Origin: a virus
DNA: 58,229 bases
Reading direction: 5' to 3' (one strand)
IMG/VR virus record: IMGVR_UViG_3300043434_000302
Coordinates: 1 to 58,229 of that record
The notes beneath the pieces were generated by a model. The model made no database searches. It was not told the DNA's origin and saw only the letters and a list, made by a program, of their open reading frames with translations. Positions within the stretch are counted from its first letter, which is position 1, and each line of letters begins with the position of its first letter. Below, piece by piece: positions 48,801 through 54,901 of the stretch. The position numbers and the translations under genes are program-made.

Positions 48801-49147
48801 GCCTTTGCAACAAGCCGATCCCTATTCAACTGCAAAACTCGCAACTGCTGATCGCGAGTCCCAGCCATGCCTGTCTGCCTCGATGCTCGCAGACCGGCCT
48901 CGTTGTTTGGAAGTGACTTTAGCAAGTTGATCTTCTGGTCAACTTGGGCAATTTCTTGGTTCAACAAATTGGAAAGATTGCTGTTACCTGATGGGCGGTT
49001 TCTGACCTGTGCCTGTGAACTTGCCTGCCCAGTACGCTGAGACACTGGCTGCGCTCTTTGTGCTGGTGGTGGTGTGTCTTTTACCTGATCCCACTGGATG
49101 CTCTGCGCCCAAAGTTGCGCACTTCTCTCATAATTCTTTTCAGCCAT
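39842..49147 (-). CDS. Giant polyvalent protein, 3,101 residues (LPD38-type end, HExxH, ParB-like segment)
   Basis: This single gene takes 16% of the genome and is last in the late operon, after the internal virion genes. An Ala/Gly-rich, membrane-active-looking region lies at about 190-430 and a Pro/Glu/Ala-rich linker at 780-900. A metalloprotease-like HEAFH is at 1111-1115. An acetyltransferase-like part lies near 1876-1918 and a ParB-like GHEGRHR at 2086-2092. The C-terminal part (from about 2600) resembles LPD38 with FNQKGQWTREINSLYGFANA and hydrophobic helices. A motif Y/F-S-G occurs between domains at about 948, 1264, 1985 and 2171. It is probably ejected into the host with the DNA; this role is inferred. 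Confidence 0.9.
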   Translation of the reverse strand: MAEKNYERSAQLWAQSIQWDQVKDTPPPAQRAQPVSQRTGQASSQAQVRNRPSGNSNLSNLLNQEIAQVDQKINLLKSLPNNEAGLRASRQTGMAGTRDQQLRVLQLNRDRLVAKAASGKNESFLGDIGSAMSSRMANIDKRIGYATGNARLQNQARRTQKIASAEMTDYGREAREKGVLGKDMGLGQRAYAAMLGVAESIPELVGGAIATAAVGALAPEAAVAAIGAKIISQTPRLAKLFGATAAMGGREAAQVVGKRAIMTVAGMGVEGTQAGLSAGSDVTAQALEQINSDPEAFAQSTLGKKLLAENNGDFEAAKNAAANQVGRAAALSTGATTALMSIPASVFEARILSGSAGRGTLKELGIGTAAESAQEAPQSGSEQLINNVSMQRVGSNVGTLEGVAKAAGEGAIVGGLMGGGIGAGASAVNRLTGNAPDDQPRPMEDEELVSALSARGEATPPREGGGGGGGMNYTPEQILDIARNNESNPRIADIMSQPVSDVTKVEQVARILNQEEASRVEPEAVRRISGMFGGTNSVSTSKQMIGDELAKINPAVIAESPTLSSIAKSLESTGKQFVSGLRNAVSNYQPTAQTGTLFARPERGGEGSVVMSQEDVTNEAQREREAQQAFRLADVRQRRFDTATGELTQREDLRAGAPEPESQFFLNPAVYGEDLGGIAATIVGAEGGKVRIQYESPTEVDGNGTPVIISEDVDPNAMFDRVVRGTPRMSQELAGDLRKPRKGTGTDLNPRQSVDRTSTRALVPTQDAGLPTTISPTRMTGFEANTDQLPVEQQAQNAQVNPQQERAPNVEGNVEGPNEISGPPATPRLQAPEVQTAPAEETAPTEEAPAEEAAPAEADQEPAPKKPVQDDGGKVEKHVESIEDKILNDDRNGVVRYATKVHKEGLIDDADLAEIKRMSKDKDMGAEDIGPELISQLNTKRDDGGTRYSGRRETVRAPRKKASDVVRDTPLSKDKTADSEEVSKPDIDYDAVIQDRLDKIAARGAQGKVVASRLRSLLKQNNYDVTQLYYAFQMGEVVSRVLPKNAKVDILFVPSITASDAKAAAASGVDLGEEAGGSYDAYKISPNGFRGLITLSLSDNVTGASRENAAHEAFHVIQDMLRAYDPDAFKLLNNSFRDDMRIDDLDPSILRKLKTLTTDGEGSVYDGLIASLGDTPLSRFEAQAVAFGALVDAKDRGVDMKGLKASFIRVVDFISDMLRGFRNIFRINGVESVAEIFEGYRTGKAQENMTEAAPLRDDEQQIQYSGRKKDSATGEFKKNIKASKLSADELFAQPDVKQGTMGVTEAAIEIQKRTLSILGRPITAAGQKDDLLAQTVAHEVKSELARSGKRNASGWYTEEMRKATAVASMIHPEIATDVGAQLHFTAALAITSQNQSVDANAVFAERWYEHYKKNGKFPENEGWGKAASSIISNAKLFNSIVEKYGAEAVSKFFATKFTVRELRAAGFSNVSGASEEMVYGSAVLGPKIGFGFYSNLNGRYDPVTIDMWFMRTWGRMTGDLIGADPELIQQQEERLTKALADDGRPTNAYGPELLEVAQAESKAFEKDFKVNRAAYDSGEKVKPETALAAQRLLASFEDTKDAPKADWQRTWIRDIVAKSQQILQGDSINITNADLQAVLWYPEKRLWSKKFGVREKGKGADDAGSAGETSYYDEFVRIAKKRGFTDGQISTAIQPKGGRGQGSGSVLGGGAVNQNANGQSGAANEFAPRDARRFIQDSVVTRLNKEFPILDGAGSATSGRPSEHVSRKAGGNLARSIEGRTPVVATYSHSVKVKNALAVAGVDAPKFLELTAGQASAKLYHRLISEAQKANKAGAAVYVYDKKDYADMRLFLTEDGLTGFAIKGDDLVSVFKHPTSEARGVAIPLARMAVWLGARRLDAYDTVLPYLYSTAGFKVASRVKWSDEAASDNWDKTEFSAFNNGEPDVVFMYHDPARSDFYTKGEGEYFDQYDDAVAAQSSKAGNVQYSGRTNRAVYTPERTDLLLQDLSYPDDDNKTKAWITFMSPDQFLGLTLSSKGRDLLATMDPEKTRARTLNVDELRRVDQPLFLEIAEPYMASGKEQPRRVMGHEGRHRMAAFKAAGIEQVPVILRRQDGRAGQLEDLNNFTLAPQRGGRSDQYNSGDTNTVLSEAVPFNYANAGRIREMMSGEGIRFSGVRRPANLNIGGKATKPSIRPNAPKFKTGPAVLGVDPMAERFPRLVNWYEKLVNRTRSVKQLTKNIDDFYNDKTNIDRAEQLMGSRAAYTTQEFHLNELQPVLKEISKQALSINEVETYMHNRHAVERNAIIRQRNDAFKDGGSGINDAAAKAYLAALSPAKRNRLETVAKKLDVITNGTLQVLQDSGIESAETVRNLRNAYKFYVPLFREGVDGGHALGTRGASVEGSALKAAVGSSKPVSSIIANIVTQREAAINRAEANRLGNTVFQAALENKDQTFWMVIDPSTATLDQVRKQLVSMGMDPDLADDIFKSPTKRAYNKRTGNVDTIVDTAFKRQPNVFATRVDGTDKFIVFNPDEKMATDIAAVLKNEDLPTLEGASAAFINNVGRITRMWSQLRTQYMPEFGPVNFTRDIWGVMVNLTSTPLDGEQFKIMAKAPLYAKKLVRVIRATDSGEPTPAGSQEVADLFDRFEKAGGRTAIRESFFKNFDRDPEKLEAELQKAVKQLSTGKTSAPKVVVDYVTAWNDALENATRLATFKIAIDKGMTDAQAAEIAKNITVNFNQKGQWTREINSLYGFANASIASTDRNIKTMLGKAGKKILIGGVGLGVIQGLALAAAGYDEDDIPEWVKDHAFIIPLGLFADTDKYVAIPMPYFYNMFPAIGRRMVEAARGQLSFGQFVGGSAKVMINSVNPIAYGAGFIEFVSPSVFDMFVQYAMNEDGLGRRIYNKDFNDLNPTTGMSRARGDTTVMYAMYSRAAEVINYVTGGDEYEVGGMSPTPEEIKFFVEQVLPPMQFLYRSTATLEKGSSGEQIEANDIAFVRRFYGEVGGKTSEGGKFYDNVKAVNELKKTVKLREENDQDTTEVFDENPKAELIDSVGSYYRDVSDLRRERRKMILEGAKPSETQKLDDEITAIMTEFNDLIEEAEKR

Positions 49148-49174
49148 TTGTGTACTTTCTTAGAGAGAAGCGAA

Positions 49175-50353
49175 TTAATACCGGCTCTGTTCCTGACGAG
49201 CCAAGCCCTTTAACAAAAACTCTGTTATGTAGCGAGGGTCATTTTCAGTGAGTGCGGCATAAGTATTTGCCAGCTTTTGATAATCTGCCGTATTAACATC
49301 TCCGCCTCTTACCTTCACTGTGTCTTTGCCCTGCAACTTCATGTTCTTCATTCGCTGCTCAACAAAACTTATTTCACTTTCAATGATCTCTCTCGCCTGC
49401 ACTGGCTGAGATGCAATGAACTGCTTTGCTATGTCGGCCTTTGCCTCATTGCTGTTTGCAATCTGATTGAATACGCTGGCGTAACCAGAGCCCTTGCCCA
49501 AAAACGTATCAACGTCTTGCCTGCCGGTATATGTTTCTTTCTTTCCCGTTTTAGCGTTAACGCCGCTGAAGGTAATGATAAATTCATTCTTGTTCTTGGG
49601 GTTAATGTCCATGCCAACAACCGTTGAGTTTTTATAACCCTTTTTCTGCTCAGTTTTCTGAATGCTGAGCCCTGCATAAGGAAGTATTTTTCTAAGAACC
49701 TTCGGGTCTTTGCGCCATTCACCAAATGGATCTTGAAGAGCTCTGGCAAAGTCTGGTGCGCCGATAACTAGGGCGGCCTCTTGTGCCTGCCTTCTTCCAA
49801 TGAGAGCAGTTACTGAAGGTGGGGCAACTTCACCACGCGCTCTTTTTGCAGCGTAAATCATGAAGGCTTGGTTCTCTCTGCTGAGTCCACCACCACTGCC
49901 ATCGCTACCACCACCACGATTAGAGCGGTTATAAGCGCCCGTCTGCGCCTGTATTTGCCCAATCTGCGCCCCCTTGTACCGTAGGTCCATCTGCTTGTCG
50001 CGTTCTGCGTACTTCGCATTAATGGTCGCGACTTCGGAAGTACTTTTTGCTGTCGACAGCTCGAGTGCTTGCATTTGTTGCCTATACTCGACTTGTGCTG
50101 GGCTCCAATACTCTTCATTCACCCTCAGCGTATTTGCGCCGATCTTCATTTGCTGGCTGTGCTCGTCTGTTCGCATGCCAAGCTCTTTCTCGCGCATGCC
50201 AAGCTCTACATCGAGCCGCTTGTCAGCCTTCTCGCGAAGCTGACGGCTGAATGCCATCTCTTCTTCGTCCCGCGCTTCATCGCGATACGACTTCATAATG
50301 CCAAGGCCTTGGCCTAGAGCGTTTGAGAATGATTGTGCTGGATCAATTGCCAT
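49175..50353 (-). CDS. Internal virion-type protein, 392 residues
   Basis: The protein (MAIDPAQSFSNALGQGLGIM...) starts like phage internal virion proteins, with a coiled coil near residues 25-115 (RLDVELGMREKELGMRTDEHSQQM) and a Gly/Ser-rich linker (NRSNRGGGSDGSGGG). A conserved C-terminal domain follows, with FIASQPVQAREIIESEISF. It lies directly upstream of the giant protein. A role in the ejected tail extension is inferred by position. Confidence 0.8.
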   Translation of the reverse strand: MAIDPAQSFSNALGQGLGIMKSYRDEARDEEEMAFSRQLREKADKRLDVELGMREKELGMRTDEHSQQMKIGANTLRVNEEYWSPAQVEYRQQMQALELSTAKSTSEVATINAKYAERDKQMDLRYKGAQIGQIQAQTGAYNRSNRGGGSDGSGGGLSRENQAFMIYAAKRARGEVAPPSVTALIGRRQAQEAALVIGAPDFARALQDPFGEWRKDPKVLRKILPYAGLSIQKTEQKKGYKNSTVVGMDINPKNKNEFIITFSGVNAKTGKKETYTGRQDVDTFLGKGSGYASVFNQIANSNEAKADIAKQFIASQPVQAREIIESEISFVEQRMKNMKLQGKDTVKVRGGDVNTADYQKLANTYAALTENDPRYITEFLLKGLARQEQSRY

Positions 50354-50364
50354 GAACTAATGCC

Positions 50365-50880
50365 TTAAAAGATGTCGAACACTGAGTCGAGAAGTAACGC
50401 TGCGCCAGCACCAATAAGAAGAGGCGTTGCGATTGCTCCAATACCAGCTAGTGCTCCGGTTGATGGTGCTGCGGTTACTGCTAGCTCTGGCGCGACGGTG
50501 GCAGCAATTTCTGGTGCGACGGTGGCAGCAATCTCTGGTGCAGCAGTTGCGACAACTTCCGGTGCAACAGTTGCGACTACTTCCGGTGCAACAGTTGTAG
50601 CGGCTTCCTGTGCAGCCAGCTTACTTATTCCATCAATGCCAATCCTTTGACCGAAGCTCTCAATACCTTTTTGAGTAGCAGCGTTAGCCATATAGTTGTT
50701 CACACCAATGGATCCGCCAAGACCTGCGCCGGTAGTCACCATGCTTGAGCGCTGTGCAGCTCGTGCTGCATCAAGCTGCTGCTGTGCGGCATTACGGTTT
50801 GCTTCTAGGCCTGCGCTCTGCTGAAAGCCAACAGACGCCTGCCCAAGAGTGTTACGGCCTACGCCAATAAGACCAGCCAT
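50365..50880 (-). CDS. Internal virion-type protein with TVAPE repeats, 171 residues
   Basis: The protein has an N-terminal helix (QQQLDAARAAQRSS), a central array of about six eight-residue repeats (TVAPEVVA, TAAPEIAA, TVAPELAV) at residues 95-143 and a C-terminal hydrophobic segment (GIGAIATPLLIGAGAALLL). The repeat DNA is nearly exact and may vary in copy number. It resembles small internal virion proteins placed before larger ones. Confidence 0.8.
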   Translation of the reverse strand: MAGLIGVGRNTLGQASVGFQQSAGLEANRNAAQQQLDAARAAQRSSMVTTGAGLGGSIGVNNYMANAATQKGIESFGQRIGIDGISKLAAQEAATTVAPEVVATVAPEVVATAAPEIAATVAPEIAATVAPELAVTAAPSTGALAGIGAIATPLLIGAGAALLLDSVFDIF

Positions 50881-51596
50881 TATTGACCTCCTCCTGCGGG
50901 TTGCCCTGATCCAGACATAAGTGAAAGAGCACGCTCTTCATCTGCCATACGGGCTTGGTTCATTGCGGCTACTCGACCGCCAGTAATATCGTTCGAGTTT
51001 GCAATAGATGGTCCGCTGTATTGAAGTCCGTAGCGACCCATTGAACGCTGTTGCTGACCCTGCATGTTTACGCCTGCGTTCGTCACTGACTGGTTTGCTC
51101 GAGCAACGTCAAAGCCAAGATCTCTGGTATTGCGACCATCAATTTGTCCAACAAGATAATCTTCTACGGGAGCAAATCGGTTCAGGTAATCCTGATACTG
51201 AGCTCGCGTAACGGCAGCGCTTAGGTTTGAAGCACCCTCTTTTTTATCCATTAAATAGTTGGATGGATCGATGTTTCCGTATGCGCTGCTTGTTGGGTTG
51301 TAACTTACGTTACCTCCATACAAGCCACCACCTGCACCAGTAGTGATTGTGTTTGGATCAGCCGCAGTAAAATTAGTGATTGGATAAGTGAACTCCGTTC
51401 CCAAGCCAAGCGGTAGCCTGCGCTGGGTGAATACATTATTTGATGGTTGAGTGGCAGGTGAGGTGCTCATCGTAGCTGGAGCAGCCTGCTTTGACGCAAC
51501 GCTGTAATCGTTTAATTCCGAAAACGCAGTACGAAACTGTTGCGGGACTTGATCTTCACCGCCCATGATCGTTGCAAGGTTGTCAAAAAAGCTCAT
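50880..51596 (-). CDS. Tail or internal virion protein, 238 residues
   Basis: The protein (MSFFDNLATIMGGEDQVPQQ...) has a low-complexity Ala/Ser/Thr start, GNVSYNPTSSAYGNIDPSNYLM, and a coiled end with QQQRSMGRYGLQYSG and MNQARMADEERALSLM. The segment RFAPVEDYLVGQIDGRNTRDLGFDVARANQ is also seen in form in the next protein (FAPLEDQYIQQVFDVRNQ), so the two are distantly related. Late virion function inferred. Confidence 0.8.
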   Translation of the reverse strand: MSFFDNLATIMGGEDQVPQQFRTAFSELNDYSVASKQAAPATMSTSPATQPSNNVFTQRRLPLGLGTEFTYPITNFTAADPNTITTGAGGGLYGGNVSYNPTSSAYGNIDPSNYLMDKKEGASNLSAAVTRAQYQDYLNRFAPVEDYLVGQIDGRNTRDLGFDVARANQSVTNAGVNMQGQQQRSMGRYGLQYSGPSIANSNDITGGRVAAMNQARMADEERALSLMSGSGQPAGGGQ

Positions 51597-51599
51597 TTG

Positions 51600-52217
51600 T
51601 TATCCGCCCGTTGAACTAGTTGTGCCGCTGAAGGTCGGCGAAGGAGACCGTGGCCTCTGGAGTCTGCTGTCTACAGCAGGTGCAGCAGCGTAGCCAAGGC
51701 CAGCCGATACACCAGAGCGGATTGCACTGCTTTTATTAAACGCAGACTCTGCTGAGGCAGTAGCTCTTTCCTGCGACTGACGAGCAAGCCCAGCCATACC
51801 TTCAATTGCATCGGCTGACTGACCCTGACCAATCGCCATCACGCCACGCAGGCCTTGATAGAAGCGATCTGTGTTGGCGACCTTTGCGCCAGATACGCCG
51901 ACACCCTGCCCGACTGCTTGAGCACGCCGCAAAGCTGCACTGTTTTCTTGGAATGCGCCAGAGGATGGATCGACGCCCTGCTGGATCATCTGATCTGTAA
52001 GCTTATCCTGACCTGTCTGGAACTCTTTCTGGAACTGCGCAGCAGCATTGCCGCCAGCGGTTTCATAGTTCGACTGATTGCGAACATCGAAGACCTGCTG
52101 AATGTACTGGTCCTCAAGTGGAGCAAAGACTTCCCTATACCGATTGAACCGCTGTGCAGCGATTTCAGCTAGAGCTCTTTCTTGCTCTGTCTCGTCTACT
52201 TTGGAACCCTTACCCAT
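51600..52217 (-). CDS. Tail or internal virion protein, 205 residues
   Basis: The protein (MGKGSKVDETEQERALAEIA...) is helical and Gln/Ala-rich, with REVFAPLEDQYIQQVFDVRNQSNYE and a helix-rich middle, and ends in a Ser/Pro-rich tail. It matches a class of conserved podovirus proteins placed between tail tip and internal virion genes. It shares one base with the GNAT-like gene stop. Confidence 0.8.
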   Translation of the reverse strand: MGKGSKVDETEQERALAEIAAQRFNRYREVFAPLEDQYIQQVFDVRNQSNYETAGGNAAAQFQKEFQTGQDKLTDQMIQQGVDPSSGAFQENSAALRRAQAVGQGVGVSGAKVANTDRFYQGLRGVMAIGQGQSADAIEGMAGLARQSQERATASAESAFNKSSAIRSGVSAGLGYAAAPAVDSRLQRPRSPSPTFSGTTSSTGG

Positions 52218-52615
52218 TACAGTTTCTTCCTATACGTCGTGCAGACATTTTGGTAACCATGTTTTTCGGCTACTCTCTTGAATCCCGCACGCGGGGAAGA
52301 GAATTCGATATAGCCTGATTCCGCAGCTTTTGCTAGCTCTTCTAGCTCATGCTGGTGCAGGTCTATCGCATTACCCGTTTTACTGTACGCAACGTCAACA
52401 ACAAGCACAGTGCGGTCCAGATACGGATGTTTGTATTGGCTCAATACAACAAAACTCTCACTATCAAAAGAATGCATAAACAAAAATGCTTTTCCTGCCA
52501 AGAGCGCGTTATAAATATCTTCCGGCGTCCACTCAGCATCCGTCTTTTCTGCCACCTCGAGCAGCGCTGTGAGAATGAATTCCCTACATTCACGGACATC
52601 TATACTGCTCATCAT
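52217..52615 (-). CDS. GNAT-like protein, 132 residues
   Basis: The protein has the layout of a small acetyltransferase-fold protein found among tail genes of podoviruses: VRECREFILTALLEVAEKTD, TPEDIYNALLAGKAFLF, the strand VLVVDVAYSKTG and the end GFKRVAEKHGYQNV. Catalytic acetyl-CoA motifs are weak, so it could be a structural relic of the fold. Confidence 0.72.
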   Translation of the reverse strand: MMSSIDVRECREFILTALLEVAEKTDAEWTPEDIYNALLAGKAFLFMHSFDSESFVVLSQYKHPYLDRTVLVVDVAYSKTGNAIDLHQHELEELAKAAESGYIEFSSPRAGFKRVAEKHGYQNVCTTYRKKL

Positions 52616-53307
52616 AAGTACGTTACATCCACGATTAAGGCTTGGCCGTTGTTGTCGATTGCGGCGTTGTTATCTCGAGACGCAAGTGACCTTTGGTCAA
52701 CCGTCAACGTCACAGATCCGGTGTTGTTCTTCACGTATACTGATGACGTTGGTATTTCGTACAGGGCTTCGCCACGGTTATTTACGCCCAAAAACACAGA
52801 GGCATCTTCCCATCCAAGTTGCGCAGACGGAATGACGGCATAGTTTCTGCTCGCGCTTAGGCTAATAGTTCCGCCGCCATATCCACGGGTGACGTTGATC
52901 AACTCTCTGATTGCCATTGGCTTGGTGCTGAGGCTAAAGGCGATTGTCCCACTTGGTGTGTAGATATCGAAGCCAGCGCCGTTGCTTTGACCTTGAACGG
53001 CAGGCTCGAACCGATACCAGTTAACAACCGTACCAATAGGACCAAGTACCCATATGCGGTAGTTACGTGTAGTTCCATTTAGCCATTGTCGGCGTATATG
53101 CACACCGGCTGTGTCGCAGCGGAATGCGTAGAGGGAGTAAGCATCTACGGTAAAAGATGCCACGACGGTGCTGCCGTATATCACTCCCTGCGCAATTATG
53201 TTGCTACTCGTCGTAACAGTACCAGAGCCGGTACAGTTGTAGTGAATTCCTTCGCCGTCAATTTGGATTGCGCCGGAATTGTTGTAGATCGTCATGCCTG
53301 CTGGCAT
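52612..53307 (-). CDS. Tail tip-associated protein, 231 residues
   Basis: The beta-rich protein starts MPAGMTIYNNSGAIQIDGEG, a start resembling that of the next gene's MPQGLQVWDDQGRLLVDLGD, so both may sit on the same structure. It has VDAYSLYAFRCDTAGVHIRRQW and ends LIVDVTYL. It overlaps both neighbours by one to four bases. Confidence 0.78.
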   Translation of the reverse strand: MPAGMTIYNNSGAIQIDGEGIHYNCTGSGTVTTSSNIIAQGVIYGSTVVASFTVDAYSLYAFRCDTAGVHIRRQWLNGTTRNYRIWVLGPIGTVVNWYRFEPAVQGQSNGAGFDIYTPSGTIAFSLSTKPMAIRELINVTRGYGGGTISLSASRNYAVIPSAQLGWEDASVFLGVNNRGEALYEIPTSSVYVKNNTGSVTLTVDQRSLASRDNNAAIDNNGQALIVDVTYL

Positions 53308-53588
53308 CAGCGCACTCCGTAAATTAGCGTTCCAGACACAGGAACCGACGACCAGCTCATGGTCGATCCACTAAATGTCACGGATGGCATTGTGGTTGGG
53401 CCAGTAACAGCCTCCTCTGTCGATGGTATCCACACGAAGAAAGGTGTTCCGCTTTGCAGAAGTACGTTCGTTGTTGATCCAGCAGTGTTTGCGGCAACGG
53501 CTGCGGAGCCTGCGAGACGGCCAAGCCAATCACCAAGATCAACTAACAGACGACCCTGATCGTCCCACACCTGCAGGCCTTGCGGCAT
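53307..53588 (-). CDS. Small tail tip protein, 93 residues
   Basis: The protein (MPQGLQVWDDQGRLLVDLGD...) is short and beta-rich, with FFVWIPSTEEAVTGPTTMPS. Proteins like this follow tail tip genes in several phages. It shares one base with both neighbours' ends. Confidence 0.78.
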   Translation of the reverse strand: MPQGLQVWDDQGRLLVDLGDWLGRLAGSAAVAANTAGSTTNVLLQSGTPFFVWIPSTEEAVTGPTTMPSVTFSGSTMSWSSVPVSGTLIYGVR

Positions 53589-54901
53589 TACCAGACACCC
53601 ATACGAACACGCATAGTGCCGTTTGCGTCATAGACCCTGATCTGATTGCTTTCAATCTCGAGCCTTGCGCCAGACGCTGCAGTGCGCAGAAGGCCAATGT
53701 TTGCAGTGATGGCTGAAAGGCTGTTTGCTACGATCTTGTCTGCGTTGACGCTAACGATCTTTGCGGATTCGATGGTGGCGTTGCCGATCTTGGCATTCGT
53801 GATCGAGCCGTTTTGGATCGTTGCAGAATCTATGTAGACACCAGCCGGAACACTAACGCCATTTACTGTTGTCGTCGTTGTTGTAACGATGAACGGCGTC
53901 TTTGGCGGAATGCTTGGTCCAGATGGGCTGGAAATTGAAAAGCGATCTGCGCGGACAATGAAGCTTGAAAATGGCGTTGCATTGTTTGCTGTCGACGCAA
54001 GACCAAAACCTGAGACGTATCCATTGGTATCTATCTTTACTGTGTACTGAGCATTAAGTCCGTTGGTAGTCGAAGTCAGCGTCTGGATTGAAGTCGTGTT
54101 GCCACTGACCGTTGAGGTCAACTGGCTGATTGATGTCGCTTGATTAGCCGTTGTTGTCTGGAGGTTAGTAATGTTGCTTTCAGCGACTCCAGTACGTGTG
54201 CCAAGAGAAGTAATCTGTGTGGCCTGCGATGCGTTCACATCCTGAACACTTATAATGGCGGAGCCGTTTGCAGTTATCTGTGTCTGCAAGTCAGTCTGCA
54301 CTGCGTTAAGGCGTGCATTTACGCTTCCTGTTAGCGTGCTCGCGCCATCAATGAGATTGATGCGAGTTCCAAGCGTTGAATAAAGCTGGGACTCCGTAAT
54401 AGAATTGGTTAGCAGGTCCAGAATGAACTGTGTATTTGGTAACGTAACTCCCACAACGCCAGCAGATTGGCTTGTAGCAGACTCGATTCCATTTTCGTTT
54501 ACGTTAGCTATCCAGTAGTAGTACGTCTTACTTGATCCAACTAAGTCCGAATAAATCCGTCCTTCGATGTTTGCCAATACCTCTGCGTCAGCAAAGACGT
54601 TTGTGTTTGAGCGATAGATGCGAGTGTTGCTGTGACCTACGTAGTCTACGTAGTCCCACGTCAGAACAACGGTCTCGAATGCTCCATCCGCTTGAAGGTT
54701 AGTTGGGACGGACGGAGCTTGCACTTCACCTGTAGCAGTACTGCTACCGACATTAATTCCATTGCGTTCAAAGAAGCCAGCGCTGCGCATGTCGGCAACG
54801 GTAACAGCACTATCCTCGACGCTCTCAACCCTCTGGCGAACAGCTTCAAGAAAACGCCTAGTCTCCGGATCTCCTTTAATAGGAGTCTTTGGTAAGCTCA
54901 C
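53588..54901 (-). CDS. Tail tip protein with FN3 domain and GpJ/DUF1983-like end
   Basis: The 437-residue protein has a fibronectin type III-like domain near residues 65-155 (PTNLQADGAFETVVLTWDYV...YYYWIANVNENGIES). A long coiled region follows (QTQITANGSAII, TTANQATSISQLTSTV), then a C-terminal part like the end of lambda J-type tip proteins (VSVPAGVYIDSATIQNGSIT...ARLEIESNQIRVYD). It probably forms a host-contacting structure at the tail end. Confidence 0.82.
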   Translation of the reverse strand: MSLPKTPIKGDPETRRFLEAVRQRVESVEDSAVTVADMRSAGFFERNGINVGSSTATGEVQAPSVPTNLQADGAFETVVLTWDYVDYVGHSNTRIYRSNTNVFADAEVLANIEGRIYSDLVGSSKTYYYWIANVNENGIESATSQSAGVVGVTLPNTQFILDLLTNSITESQLYSTLGTRINLIDGASTLTGSVNARLNAVQTDLQTQITANGSAIISVQDVNASQATQITSLGTRTGVAESNITNLQTTTANQATSISQLTSTVSGNTTSIQTLTSTTNGLNAQYTVKIDTNGYVSGFGLASTANNATPFSSFIVRADRFSISSPSGPSIPPKTPFIVTTTTTTVNGVSVPAGVYIDSATIQNGSITNAKIGNATIESAKIVSVNADKIVANSLSAITANIGLLRTAASGARLEIESNQIRVYDANGTMRVRMGVW

